From Rhodoglobus sp. (GTDB taxonomy: Bacteria; Actinomycetota; Actinomycetes; Actinomycetales; Microbacteriaceae), in the NCBI GenBank assembly GCA_025463605.1, contig JAODAV010000018.1, positions 1 to 64,000 of the forward strand: a stretch of 64,000 nt of DNA, in the 5' to 3' direction. Under the pieces are notes generated by a model, which saw only the letters and a program-made list of their open reading frames with translations, had not been told where the DNA came from and did no database searches. A program made the translations under genes and the position numbers. Positions within the stretch are counted from its first letter, which is position 1. Every line of letters starts with the position of its first letter. Below are positions 25,891 through 35,720 of the stretch, piece after piece.

Positions 25891-25923
25891 AGAGGGCCCG
25901 GTGGTTCGTCCACCGGGCCCTCT
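25891..25923 (+). terminator. groES terminator
   Basis: A perfect 14-bp stem, AGAGGGCCCGGTGG (25891-25904) with CCACCGGGCCCTCT (25910-25923), and a five-base TTCGT loop. It is among the strongest hairpins in the window and isolates groES from rarD. Confidence 0.9.
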
Positions 25924-25951
25924 GGCGTGCCGGGGCCCCTAGGCTGGGGCG

Positions 25952-26893
25952 GTGACCCCCGCTACTGTCCCAGACAAGGTCTCGGGCAGCGGGCTCGCGT
26001 TCGCGGCGAGTTCGTACCTGCTGTGGGGATTCCTTCCGCTTCTCTTCTTCGCCCTGAGTGCCTCGGGCGCCATCGAGATCGTGGCGTGGCGCGTCGTGCT
26101 GTCGCTCGTCTTCTGCGCGCTGCTGCTGACCGTCACGCGCGGCTGGGGCCGACTGGTCGCGATCCTCAGGGATCGCACCGCCGTCGTCTCGCTCGCCATC
26201 GCGGGCGCCTTCGTGGTGGTGAACTGGATCATCTACGTGTATGCGAGCGTCAGTGGACACGTCGTCGAGGCATCCCTCGGCTACTTCACCAATCCCATCG
26301 TCACCGTGCTGCTCGGCGTGTTGGTGCTTCGAGAGCGACTGCGCCCGCTGCAGTGGGTCGCGATAGCCGTGAGCGCGGTCGCCGTCGTGATCCTCGCAAT
26401 CGGCTACGGCTCGTTCCCGTGGATCGCCCTCGGGCTCGCCTTCAGCTTCGGCTTCTACGGTCTCGTGAAGAAGCGCGTTGGCGGCCGGGCGGATGCGATC
26501 GGTGGACTCACTGTCGAGACGGCGGTGCTCAGCCCACTCGCCATCGTCGCGCTCATCGTCGTCGGGTCCACGACGGGTCTCACGCTCGTGGCTCTCGGAA
26601 CGACGCACACGATCCTCATGCTGAGCCTCGGAATCGCCACTGCCGTTCCGCTGCTGCTCTTCGCGGCAGCCGCCCGTCGCTTGCCGCTCACGTACATGGG
26701 CCTCATGCAGTACCTCGCGCCGATCCTGCAGCTGCTCGTGGGGGTCCTCATAGCGCACGAGGCGATGCCGCCCGAGCGCTGGCTCGGATTCGGGATCGTG
26801 TGGCTCGCGCTCGCGATCCTCACGGTGGACATGTTCCTTCATTCGACGCGCCAGCGGGGCGTCGCGGCCGTGGAGGCATCGGGCGCGCCATAG
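25952..26893 (+). CDS. rarD: RarD-type EamA family transporter
   Basis: A 313-residue membrane protein with ten hydrophobic segments forming two EamA (drug/metabolite transporter) repeats. It has the RarD-type features: SYLLWGFLPLLFFALSASGAIEIVAWRVVLS at the start, then LGYFTNPIVTVLLGVLVLRERL, FGFYGLVKKR, and the second-repeat MQYLAPILQLLVGV. The substrate is unknown (RarD is linked to chloramphenicol sensitivity in some bacteria). GTG start at 25952 is six bases after TAGGCT (25940-25945): probable leaderless transcript. Confidence 0.88.
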   Translation: MTPATVPDKVSGSGLAFAASSYLLWGFLPLLFFALSASGAIEIVAWRVVLSLVFCALLLTVTRGWGRLVAILRDRTAVVSLAIAGAFVVVNWIIYVYASVSGHVVEASLGYFTNPIVTVLLGVLVLRERLRPLQWVAIAVSAVAVVILAIGYGSFPWIALGLAFSFGFYGLVKKRVGGRADAIGGLTVETAVLSPLAIVALIVVGSTTGLTLVALGTTHTILMLSLGIATAVPLLLFAAAARRLPLTYMGLMQYLAPILQLLVGVLIAHEAMPPERWLGFGIVWLALAILTVDMFLHSTRQRGVAAVEASGAP

Positions 26894-26928
26894 GCCTCGC
26901 GCGCGGCTTCGCCGGTAGTCTTCCACCC

Positions 26929-28203
26929 GTGAACCCGAAGGCCCTGTCACGCTCCCGCGCGCTCGTGAGCGTCGCCCTCGGCCTCGCGGTCGTCTCAGTT
27001 CTCGGCGCGTGCAGCACCCCGGTGGCGATGCCCGCGCCCTCGCCTACCGAGACGGTCGCACCGACCGGCGACGGCATCCTGCGAATCGGCACGATCGTTC
27101 CGACCTCGGGCACATACGCCTTCCTCGGACCAGCGCAGGCGGCAGGCGTGCAGCTGGCTGTTCGCGAGATCAACGAGGCGGGCGGCGTCGACGGTGTGCC
27201 GGTGGAGTTGCTCCAGCGGGATGAAGGAGACGCGGGCTCGCGCAAGGCCGAGGAGTCCCTCGCAGATCTCGTTGCGCAAAAAGCCGACGTCATCATCGGA
27301 CCGTCGTCGTCGGTGATCGCGGAGCGCCTCATGCCCCTGACGGTGACGGCGAAGATACCGATGATCTCGCCCGCCGCGACCTTCACGAGCCTCACCGACG
27401 CGAGCGACTCGGGCTATTTCTTCCGCACCATCCCGTCGTACGCGACACAGGGCGTCGCGCTCGGCAAGGCGCTCTCCGAGAAGGGACCCGTGAAGGTCGG
27501 TCTCGTCTATGTCACCGACGATCTCGGGCAGTCCGTCGCGGACACCCTCGGCGACAGCCTCGAGGCGAATGGCAGCGAACTCGTCGCAGCGGAGGGAATC
27601 CCCGTCGCATCCACCGACTTCGACCCGATCGTTGCCAAGATCGTCGAAGCGAAACCGGATGCCGTGGTGCTCGCGACCTCCTACAGCTCCTTCGACACGA
27701 CGAAGGCTCTCATCACGAAGCTGCTGGCGGCGGGCTTCGGCGGCGCCAAGCTGTGGCTCACGACCCAGAACACCGGCGACTACAACCAGGCGTTCTCCCC
27801 GGGGACACTCGCCGCCGTCAACGGCGTCATCGAGGGTGTGGTTCCCGATGAGGCGTTCCAGGCCAGGCTCAAGCAAGTGGACTCCGGGCTCGCGGCCACC
27901 CGCTACTCGGTGGAGTCCTACGACGCGACGATCCTCGCGGCACTCGCCGCCATCGTCGCCGGCGATGACGACGGTCCGGCGATCGCTTCCGCCCTCGAGA
28001 ACGTGTCCAAGGGCGGCATCAAGTGCACGAGCTTCGCCGAGTGTCTTGACGTGCTCAAGACCCAGGACGACATCGACTACGACGGCGTCTCGGGTCCCGT
28101 GAATTTCACGCCCCAGGGTGACGTGCTGCCCGTCTGGTACGGGTTGTACTCCTACGACGGCGACAACAAATTCGTTTTCACGCATGGTGTCATCGCCGGA
28201 TGA
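26929..28203 (+). CDS. LivJ-type ABC substrate-binding lipoprotein 1
   Basis: A 424-residue secreted lipoprotein: signal peptide with lipobox VLGAC (residues about 24-28), then a periplasmic-binding-protein type I fold of the branched-chain amino-acid class (RIGTIVPTSGTYAFLGPAQAAGVQLAVREINEAGG; later SVESYDATILAALAA). GTG 26929 was chosen as start because the signal peptide begins right there, with TAGTCT seven bases before it. It resembles the next gene in architecture and motifs, so the two are likely paralogues; this one lacks transporter genes next to it on its strand. Confidence 0.88.
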   Translation: MNPKALSRSRALVSVALGLAVVSVLGACSTPVAMPAPSPTETVAPTGDGILRIGTIVPTSGTYAFLGPAQAAGVQLAVREINEAGGVDGVPVELLQRDEGDAGSRKAEESLADLVAQKADVIIGPSSSVIAERLMPLTVTAKIPMISPAATFTSLTDASDSGYFFRTIPSYATQGVALGKALSEKGPVKVGLVYVTDDLGQSVADTLGDSLEANGSELVAAEGIPVASTDFDPIVAKIVEAKPDAVVLATSYSSFDTTKALITKLLAAGFGGAKLWLTTQNTGDYNQAFSPGTLAAVNGVIEGVVPDEAFQARLKQVDSGLAATRYSVESYDATILAALAAIVAGDDDGPAIASALENVSKGGIKCTSFAECLDVLKTQDDIDYDGVSGPVNFTPQGDVLPVWYGLYSYDGDNKFVFTHGVIAG

Positions 28204-28283
28204 GTTGCCACTGATTCCGTAGCTGTTTCCCGGTTCTCGCGAGCGAAAGATCACGTGATGGTCACGGTTGGTAACGATCTGGG

Positions 28284-28315
28284 CGTGTTACAGCCCTGTA
28301 ACACGTACGTATTGT
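28284..28315 (+). promoter_or_regulatory. Palindromic operator and promoter of livJ
   Basis: CGTGTTACAG (28284-28293) and CTGTAACACG (28296-28305) form a perfect palindrome with two central bases. It overlaps the -35-like GTTACA (28287-28292), 17 bases before the -10-like TATTGT (28310-28315). The half-sites GTTAC and GTAAC start 11 bases apart, with GTCAC and GTAAC copies further up at 28261 and 28271. This phasing resembles GlnR boxes (GTNAC-N6-GAAAC), so nitrogen control is a reasonable guess; a dimeric GntR- or LacI-type regulator is the alternative. Confidence 0.6.
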
Positions 28316-28399
28316 GAAAGACGCTCCAGCCGAATACCGTGTCAGGACAGCACTGCGCTGCAGTGCTGCGTCCCAAACACATTCAATGCAAGGAGCAAC

Positions 28400-29665
28400 A
28401 TGAGCGTATTCGTGAAGGCCTCGGCCCCGCGCTCGCGGTCTCTCAAGTCGATCCTCGGTGGCGCAGCCATCGTAGGTATCAGCGCACTCATCCTCAGCGG
28501 TTGCGCAGCACCCGCTGAAGAGGGCGGCGGCGAGACCTCGGGACCCCGCGAGCCCCTGACCCTCAAGATCGGAACGATCCTCCCGCAGTCGGGAACGCTC
28601 GCGTTCCTCGGCCCGCCCGAGGAAGCCGGCGTTGCACTCGCTGTCCAGGAGATCAACGACGCCGACCTGGGCATCACCGTCGAGGTCGAGTACCGCGACT
28701 CTGGTGACACCACGACCGACACCGCCACGGTGTCCGTGACCGACCTCCTGTCGCTGGATGTCTCGGCGATCGTCGGTGCGGCATCCTCGGGTGTCTCGAA
28801 GACGGTCATCGACCAGATCACCGCAGCTGGCGTTGTGCAGTTCTCGCCGGCCAACACGTCGATCGACTTCACCGACTACGCGGACGACGGACTCTACTGG
28901 CGCACCGCGCCGTCCGACGTCCTCCAGGGTGAGGTGCTCGGCAACCTGATCGCCGAGGACGGCGCCGAGACGGTGGGCATGCTCGTGCTCAACGACTCGT
29001 ACGGCACCGGCCTCGCGGCCGCGCTCGAGGAGAACTTCACCGCAGCAGGTGGAGAGATCGTCGCACAGCCGCTGTTCAACACCGGAGAGACCGTCTTCAC
29101 GACGCAGATCTCCGAGTTGACCGCTGCAAACCCGGACGCGATCGCGCTCATCACCTTCGATGAGTCCAAGGTCGTCATCCCGGCTCTCCGTGGCGCCGGC
29201 TACACCGGCCCGCTCTACCTCGTTGATGGAAACCTCTTCGACTACAGCGCTGACCTCGCGCCCGGTGCCCTCGAGGGCGCCAAGGGCACCCTGCCCGGTC
29301 TCGACGTGGCGACCCTCGGTGACTTCACCGACCGCCTCCTCGAGATCGACCCCGACCTGACGGACTACAGCTACGCGGCTGAGTCGTACGACGCTGTCGT
29401 GCTTCTCGCGCTCGCTGCCCTGGCCGCCAACTCGGTCGATGGCAAGGAGATCGCGTCGAAGCTGCAGGAAGTCTCCGGTGGTTCGGGCGATGGCAAGAAG
29501 GCGACCGACTTCGCGTCGGCTGCCCAGATCATCCTCGATGGCGGAGTTGTCGACTACGACGGCTACTCGGGACCGATCACGTTCGATGACAACGGTGACC
29601 CCACCGAGGCCACGATCGGCATCTACGAGTACGACGCCAACAACAAGTACAGCCGCATCAACTAA
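28400..29665 (+). CDS. livJ: Branched-chain amino-acid ABC transporter substrate-binding lipoprotein 2
   Basis: A 421-residue lipoprotein with a Lys/Arg-rich signal peptide and lipobox LILSGC (Cys near residue 34), followed by a LivJ-like domain (LKIGTILPQSGTLAFLGPPEEAGVALAVQEIND, later YAAESYDAVVLLALAALA). AGGAG precedes the ATG at 28400; the open frame upstream is not used. It faces the livFGMH operon tail to tail and most likely delivers ligand to it. The exact ligand (Leu, Ile, Val or related compounds such as urea or amides) cannot be read from the sequence. Confidence 0.9.
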   Translation: MSVFVKASAPRSRSLKSILGGAAIVGISALILSGCAAPAEEGGGETSGPREPLTLKIGTILPQSGTLAFLGPPEEAGVALAVQEINDADLGITVEVEYRDSGDTTTDTATVSVTDLLSLDVSAIVGAASSGVSKTVIDQITAAGVVQFSPANTSIDFTDYADDGLYWRTAPSDVLQGEVLGNLIAEDGAETVGMLVLNDSYGTGLAAALEENFTAAGGEIVAQPLFNTGETVFTTQISELTAANPDAIALITFDESKVVIPALRGAGYTGPLYLVDGNLFDYSADLAPGALEGAKGTLPGLDVATLGDFTDRLLEIDPDLTDYSYAAESYDAVVLLALAALAANSVDGKEIASKLQEVSGGSGDGKKATDFASAAQIILDGGVVDYDGYSGPITFDDNGDPTEATIGIYEYDANNKYSRIN

Positions 29666-29685
29666 CTTCTGTTAGCTGAAGCACG

Positions 29686-29712
29686 AAGGGCCCCGGCGCA
29701 GCCGGGGCCCTT
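29686..29712 (+). terminator. livJ terminator
   Basis: A 12-bp stem AAGGGCCCCGGC (29686-29697) with GCCGGGGCCCTT (29701-29712), three-base GCA loop, then TC. It lies 20 bases after the livJ stop. Confidence 0.88.
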
Positions 29713-29796
29713 TCACGTGCGTGCTCCGCTCCCCTTCGGTCGCGCGCGCGGGCGCAGGCGCCTCGTACGGGCCCGAACGGAGGCACCGACGAGAAA

Positions 29797-29821
29797 GGCC
29801 CCGGTTGCAACATCCGGGGCC
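29797..29821 (-). terminator. livFGMH operon terminator
   Basis: GGCCCCGG (29797-29804) and CCGGGGCC (29814-29821) with a nine-base loop lie 23 bases past the livF stop on the minus strand; on that strand the stem is followed by TTTCTC. Together with the livJ terminator it separates the two convergent transcripts. The 84 bases between the two hairpins show nothing recognisable. Confidence 0.8.
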
Positions 29822-29844
29822 CTCTCATCGCGTTCTGCGGGCGC

Positions 29845-30612
29845 TCAGTCCTCGCCGAGCGTGCCGAGGTAGAGCGAAATGACCTTGGGATCGTTGAGCA
29901 GCTCGCGACCGGTGCCCGTGTAGGCGTCACGGCCCTGGTCGAGCACGTAGCCGCGATCGCAGATCTGAAGGCACCGCCGCGCGTTCTGCTCGACCATGAT
30001 GGTCGTGACCCCGGCCTTGTTGATCTCCTTGACGCGCAGGAAGGCCTCGTCCTGACGCACGGGCGAGAGACCGGCCGACGGCTCGTCGAGCAGCAGGATG
30101 TGCGGACCCATCATGAGCGCGCGGCTCATGGCCACCATCTGCCGTTCACCACCGGAGAGGGACCCGGCTCGCTGTGCCAGCCGCTTCTCCAGCTCCGGAA
30201 AGATCTCGACGACGAAGGCCAGCCGATCCTTGATGCCCTTGGGCTTCTGGTAGAGGCCCATCTCGAGGTTCTCTTTGATCGTGAGCGTCGGGAAGACGTT
30301 ATTGGTCTGCGGTACGAAACCCACGCCCCTGGCGACGAGCTTGTTCGCTTTGAGGCCCGTGATGTCCTGGCCCTGCAGCAGCACCTCGCCCTCGCGCACC
30401 TTCACGAGGCCGAAGATCGCCTTGAGCAGCGTCGACTTGCCGGCACCGTTGGGTCCGATGATGCCGATGAGCTCGCCCTGGTTGGCAACGAGCGAGCAGC
30501 CGTTGAGGATGTTCACGCCTGTCAGGTAACCCGCCACGACGTTCTTGACTTCGACGACAGGTGTCGTCGACGGGGCCGGTGCGGCAGTGGTTTCAGGACT
30601 CGTCGTCGGCAT
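29845..30612 (-). CDS. livF: Branched-chain amino-acid ABC transporter ATPase LivF
   Basis: ATP-binding subunit, 255 residues. After a 20-residue Pro/Thr-rich lead it has Walker A IIGPNGAGKSTLL, the Q-loop region FVPQTNNVFPTLTIKENLEMGL, signature LSGGERQMVAMSRAL, Walker B HILLLDEPSAGL and a conserved switch region IMVEQNAR, all typical of LivF. It overlaps livG by 20 bases and is the last gene of the operon livH-livM-livG-livF. Confidence 0.95.
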   Translation of the reverse strand: MPTTSPETTAAPAPSTTPVVEVKNVVAGYLTGVNILNGCSLVANQGELIGIIGPNGAGKSTLLKAIFGLVKVREGEVLLQGQDITGLKANKLVARGVGFVPQTNNVFPTLTIKENLEMGLYQKPKGIKDRLAFVVEIFPELEKRLAQRAGSLSGGERQMVAMSRALMMGPHILLLDEPSAGLSPVRQDEAFLRVKEINKAGVTTIMVEQNARRCLQICDRGYVLDQGRDAYTGTGRELLNDPKVISLYLGTLGED

Positions 30613-31516
30613 CGAGCAGCTCCTTCATCGCAACAACGTTCTCTTCCTCGGTGGCGCCGAGGTCCTGGTCGTGGTGGCTGCCCAGGTACGCATCGATTAC
30701 CGCGGGGTTGGCCATGACGGCTTCCGGCGGTCCCTCGGCGACGATCTTGCCCTCAGCCATCACGATCACCCAGTCGGCGATGTGTCGCACCATCTGCATG
30801 TCGTGCTCGACGAAGAGCACGGTCATGCCCTGTGTCTTGAGATCGAGGATGTGGTCGAGCAGTGATTGGGTGAGTGCCGGGTTGACGCCGGCCATGGGCT
30901 CGTCGAGCATCACGAGCTGGGGGTCGCTCATGAGAGCGCGTGCCATCTCGAGGAGTTTGCGCTGCCCACCGGAAAGGCTCGCCGCGTAGTCCTCCGCCTT
31001 GGTGTCGAGCTTGAAGCGCGAGAGCAGTTCGATGGCTTTCGCCTCGATCTGCTCCTCCTGCGCGCGCCACGTCCACGGCAGGAGCGCCCGGAACATGTTC
31101 TCGCCCTTCTGGCCCTTGGCGCCGAGCTTCATGTTGTCGAGAACGCTCAGCAGGTTGAGGGCCTTGGTGAGCTGGAAGGTACGGACCTGGCCCATCCGGG
31201 AGACCTTGAATGACGGGATGCCCGCTAGCGCGGTGCCGTCGAACACCCACGAACCGGTGTCGGGCTTGTCGAACCCCGTGAGCAGGTTGAAGAGCGTCGT
31301 CTTGCCCGCGCCATTGGGGCCGATGAGCGCCGTGATCGCGTTCCGGGGAACCTCCACGTGCTCGACGTCGACGGCCGTGAGGCCGCCGAACGTGCGCGTC
31401 ACGTTGTCGGCCACGATGATCGGGTCGACTTTGGCCACGCCGGGCTTGATCTCCCCGATGTGGAGGTTGGTGCTCTTGACCGGCGCTCCGCGCGTCGGCT
31501 TCGCTTCACTTGACAA
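30593..31516 (-). CDS. livG: Branched-chain amino-acid ABC transporter ATPase LivG
   Basis: Second ATP-binding subunit, 307 residues, longer than typical LivG (about 255) because of a 30-residue polar N-terminus and an acidic C-terminus. Walker A LIGPNGAGKTTLFNLLTGF, signature LSGGQRKLLEMARALM, Walker B LVMLDEPMAGVNP and the LivG-specific helical insertion (FQLTKALNLLSVLDNM, then a region rich in Lys and Glu) are visible. Overlaps livM by 11 bases and livF by 20. Confidence 0.95.
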   Translation of the reverse strand: MSSEAKPTRGAPVKSTNLHIGEIKPGVAKVDPIIVADNVTRTFGGLTAVDVEHVEVPRNAITALIGPNGAGKTTLFNLLTGFDKPDTGSWVFDGTALAGIPSFKVSRMGQVRTFQLTKALNLLSVLDNMKLGAKGQKGENMFRALLPWTWRAQEEQIEAKAIELLSRFKLDTKAEDYAASLSGGQRKLLEMARALMSDPQLVMLDEPMAGVNPALTQSLLDHILDLKTQGMTVLFVEHDMQMVRHIADWVIVMAEGKIVAEGPPEAVMANPAVIDAYLGSHHDQDLGATEEENVVAMKELLDADDES

Positions 31517-32489
31517 AGGCCAGCTCCTTCTTGTTTCCGAAGATGCCCTGGGGCCTGAAGATCACCAATAACATCAGCACGATGCCGACGATGATGAACC
31601 GGGTCTGGCCGGCCTGCACGCTCGACATACCCGGGAACCAGCCCGCCGCCTGGGCGCGGGCCACGAAGCCGGACACCGCCGAGAGCAGCACCCAGAAGAT
31701 CATCGAACCGATGATCGGTCCGAGGATGGTTGCAGCCCCTCCCAGCAGAAGGATCGTATAGATGAAGAACGTGAGCGTCGTCGCGTAGTTCGCCGGAACC
31801 ACGGCCCGCGGCAGGATGAAGATCATCCCCCCGAGCGTGCCGAAGACGCCACCGAGAATGAGGGACTGCATCTTGTAGAAGTAGACGTTCTTGCCGAGCG
31901 CGCGCACGGCATCCTCGTCTTCGCGGATGCCCTTGATCACACGACCCCACGGGCTGCGCATGAGCTGCCAGGCCAGGAGTGCCGCGATAATGACGATCGT
32001 CCACGCGACGATTCGCAGGAACCAGTCGTAGGCGTTGTATTCGAACGGCCCGAAACCGTAGTTGCCGGGCGGTATGGGGTTCAGCGCCGCGAACCCGCCC
32101 TTGTAGCCGCTGAGCCCGTCGGCCGAACCGGTGACCGCCTCGAGGGTGTTGGTGGTGAATATCAGGCGCAGAATCTCGGCGGCGGCGATCGTTACGATCG
32201 CGAGGTAATCGGCTCGAAGTCGCAGCGTCGGGATCCCGAGAATCAGCGCGAACACGACTGAAGCGCCGATGCCCACCAGCACGGAGGCCCACACCGGGAA
32301 TCCGAGCGTGAGCGTCGAGATGGCGTAGCCGTATGCACCGATGGCCATGAACCCGGCCTGGCCGAAGTTGATGAGCCCGGTGTAACCGAAGTGGATCGCG
32401 AGGCCGAGCGCCGCGAGCGCATATGCCGCCGTCGTCGGGCTGATGAGCTCGATCGCAGCGTTCTGGATGATCTGCCAGAAGTCAACCAT
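31506..32489 (-). CDS. livM: Branched-chain amino-acid ABC transporter permease LivM
   Basis: A 327-residue permease with about nine hydrophobic segments. Family sequences include GLINFGQAGFMAIGAYGYA near the N-terminus, TLRLRADYLAIVTIAAAEILRLI and the EAA-like region WGRVIKGIREDEDAVRALGKNVYFYKM. It starts at ATG 32489, three bases after the livH stop codon, and forms the pore together with LivH. Confidence 0.95.
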   Translation of the reverse strand: MVDFWQIIQNAAIELISPTTAAYALAALGLAIHFGYTGLINFGQAGFMAIGAYGYAISTLTLGFPVWASVLVGIGASVVFALILGIPTLRLRADYLAIVTIAAAEILRLIFTTNTLEAVTGSADGLSGYKGGFAALNPIPPGNYGFGPFEYNAYDWFLRIVAWTIVIIAALLAWQLMRSPWGRVIKGIREDEDAVRALGKNVYFYKMQSLILGGVFGTLGGMIFILPRAVVPANYATTLTFFIYTILLLGGAATILGPIIGSMIFWVLLSAVSGFVARAQAAGWFPGMSSVQAGQTRFIIVGIVLMLLVIFRPQGIFGNKKELAFVK

Positions 32490-32492
32490 GGT

Positions 32493-33797
32493 CTAACCGA
32501 TTCTCTCTTTGCGACCCAGGATGCCCTGAGGTCTGACCAGCAGCACGAGGATGAGGATCACGAGCGCTCCGACGAACTTCATGTCGGAGGGGATCCAGAG
32601 CGTCGAGATCTCGATGAAGAAGCCGACCACGAGCGAGCCGACGAGTGCGCCGAACGCCGTACCGAGACCGCCCAGGGTGACCGCCGCGAAGATGAGCAGC
32701 AGGATCTGGAAGCCCATGTCCCACGAGACGCCGGGGCGGTAGAAGGCGAAGAGGATGCCGCTGAGGCCGGCAAGCGCGCCGCCGATGACCCAGACGATGC
32801 GAATCACGCGGTCGACGTCGATGCCGCTCGCCGCCGCGAGGCTCGGGTTGTCACTCACCGCGCGGGTCGCCTTGCCGATGCGCGTGCGCAGGAGGAAGAA
32901 CGCGACGGCGAGGAGCACGACGACGCTGATGCCCATGCCGATCATGTCGACGGGTGAGAGGGAGACGGGCCCGAACTTGATGTCGGCGCCATCCGCCCCC
33001 GGCAGTTGCCGCGTCGACCCGCCGTAGAAGTACTGGTAGGTGTAGCGCACCGCCAGCGAGAGGCCGATGCTCACGATCATCATGGGGATGAGTCCTACGC
33101 CCTTGCGCCGCAGTGGCTTCCAGATCGCGGCATCCAGGGTCCAGCCGAAGGCACCGCTGAGCACGACGGCGCCGATGAGGGCGATCCAGAGTGGCCACGC
33201 GAAGTCGACCGCGAGGGTCAGCGCGGCGAGCGCGCCGAACGTGACCATCTCGGCGTGAGCGAAGTTATTGAGCCCTGTCGTGCCGAAGATCAGCGAGAGG
33301 CCGATCGCGGCGAGTGCGAGCAGCAGGCCGAAGCTCAAGCCGTTGAACGCTCGCCCGATGAACTGGTCGAGAAAGCTCGTGGTCGTGCGCACGCCCTCAC
33401 CGATGAAGAAGTTCACGGTCTTGTTGCTGGTGAGACCGAACTCCGCCTTCTTCGTCGCGCCGCCCTCCTCGGTCACGATCACACCCTCGGGGAGCGTCGA
33501 CTCGTCGAGAGTCACGGTGTACTCGGCCTTCTCAGGCACGCCGATCTTCCACTTGCCTTCGGCATCGGTCACGACTTCGGCGCTGTAGCCGTTGCCCTCG
33601 ACCTTGATGAGAACGTCCTCCAGTGGTTCGCCGTCGAACTTCACGTTGCCGCTGAAGACGAAGTCGTACTCGTCCGTGCCCACCTCGTCTGCGTGCACGA
33701 CGGCACCACCGGCGAAGGTGAGGCTGGCAAGCAGCGCGACGAACAGTGCGACCACGACGCGCGACCAGCGCTTGCGAGCCAAACCAGTGACTTCCAC
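32493..33797 (-). CDS. livH: Branched-chain amino-acid ABC transporter permease LivH with N-terminal extracytoplasmic domain
   Basis: 434 residues, against about 300 for ordinary LivH. Residues 1-36 are a signal peptide or first membrane helix (ARKRWSRVVVALFVALLASL). Residues about 43-135 form a beta-rich domain resembling carboxypeptidase-regulatory or Ig-like folds (YDFVFSGNVKFDGEPLEDVLIKVEG, VTDAEGKWKIGVPEKAEYTVTL). The LivH permease follows (FGLLLALAAIGLSLIFGTTGLNNFAHAEM to the end). The frame is open to 33833, but GTG 33797 has a strong GGAGG five bases before it, so that start was used. First gene of the operon. Confidence 0.93.
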   Translation of the reverse strand: MEVTGLARKRWSRVVVALFVALLASLTFAGGAVVHADEVGTDEYDFVFSGNVKFDGEPLEDVLIKVEGNGYSAEVVTDAEGKWKIGVPEKAEYTVTLDESTLPEGVIVTEEGGATKKAEFGLTSNKTVNFFIGEGVRTTTSFLDQFIGRAFNGLSFGLLLALAAIGLSLIFGTTGLNNFAHAEMVTFGALAALTLAVDFAWPLWIALIGAVVLSGAFGWTLDAAIWKPLRRKGVGLIPMMIVSIGLSLAVRYTYQYFYGGSTRQLPGADGADIKFGPVSLSPVDMIGMGISVVVLLAVAFFLLRTRIGKATRAVSDNPSLAAASGIDVDRVIRIVWVIGGALAGLSGILFAFYRPGVSWDMGFQILLLIFAAVTLGGLGTAFGALVGSLVVGFFIEISTLWIPSDMKFVGALVILILVLLVRPQGILGRKERIG

Positions 33798-33873
33798 GGA
33801 ACCTCCAAGACGGGACCAGCCGGAATCATGCATCCCGCGGGTTCTGGCGCACCGTCGACGTTGACGATACTTG

Positions 33874-33912
33874 CGGATTGTGTCTCCTGTGTTTCAGGTG
33901 GGACACAATCCG
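33874..33912. promoter_or_regulatory. Long palindrome upstream of livH, possible GlnR site
   Basis: CGGATTGTGTC (33874-33884) and GACACAATCCG (33902-33912) are a perfect 11-bp inverted repeat; inside it CCTG (33886-33889) pairs with CAGG (33895-33898). It also contains GTGTC, GTTTC and GACAC separated by six bases each, a phasing like GlnR boxes. It lies 77 bases upstream of the livH start and about 115 bases before guaB, so it could act on either divergent transcript as operator or RNA hairpin. Confidence 0.55.
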
Positions 33913-33958
33913 ATCCAGCCATTATGCGCGTGGAATAGCCGCGGGTCTAACCGGTTAA

Positions 33959-35530
<1,572 letters not shown>

Positions 35531-35720
35531 CCGTGGCGGGGTGGGGCCCACGGGTGACCGCGAGTTTCCGCGACGCTGAGCGTGGTCGAGCGCGCTGAGG
35601 TTTGGCGACGTCGCGGGTGCACAAACCGGCGCCGCGACGACAAAGGTCCGCGCACGGCTGGCGAGGCGGGCCGGGCGTGTAGGCTGGCGGGCTGCCCTGC
35701 GCGCAGCGAGAGGCACGGCC

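Noticed and set aside
25927..28203. One long open frame joining the rarD region to the first LivJ-type protein
   Set aside because: The LivJ-type signal peptide begins at GTG 26929; the upstream part is an out-of-frame reading of rarD.
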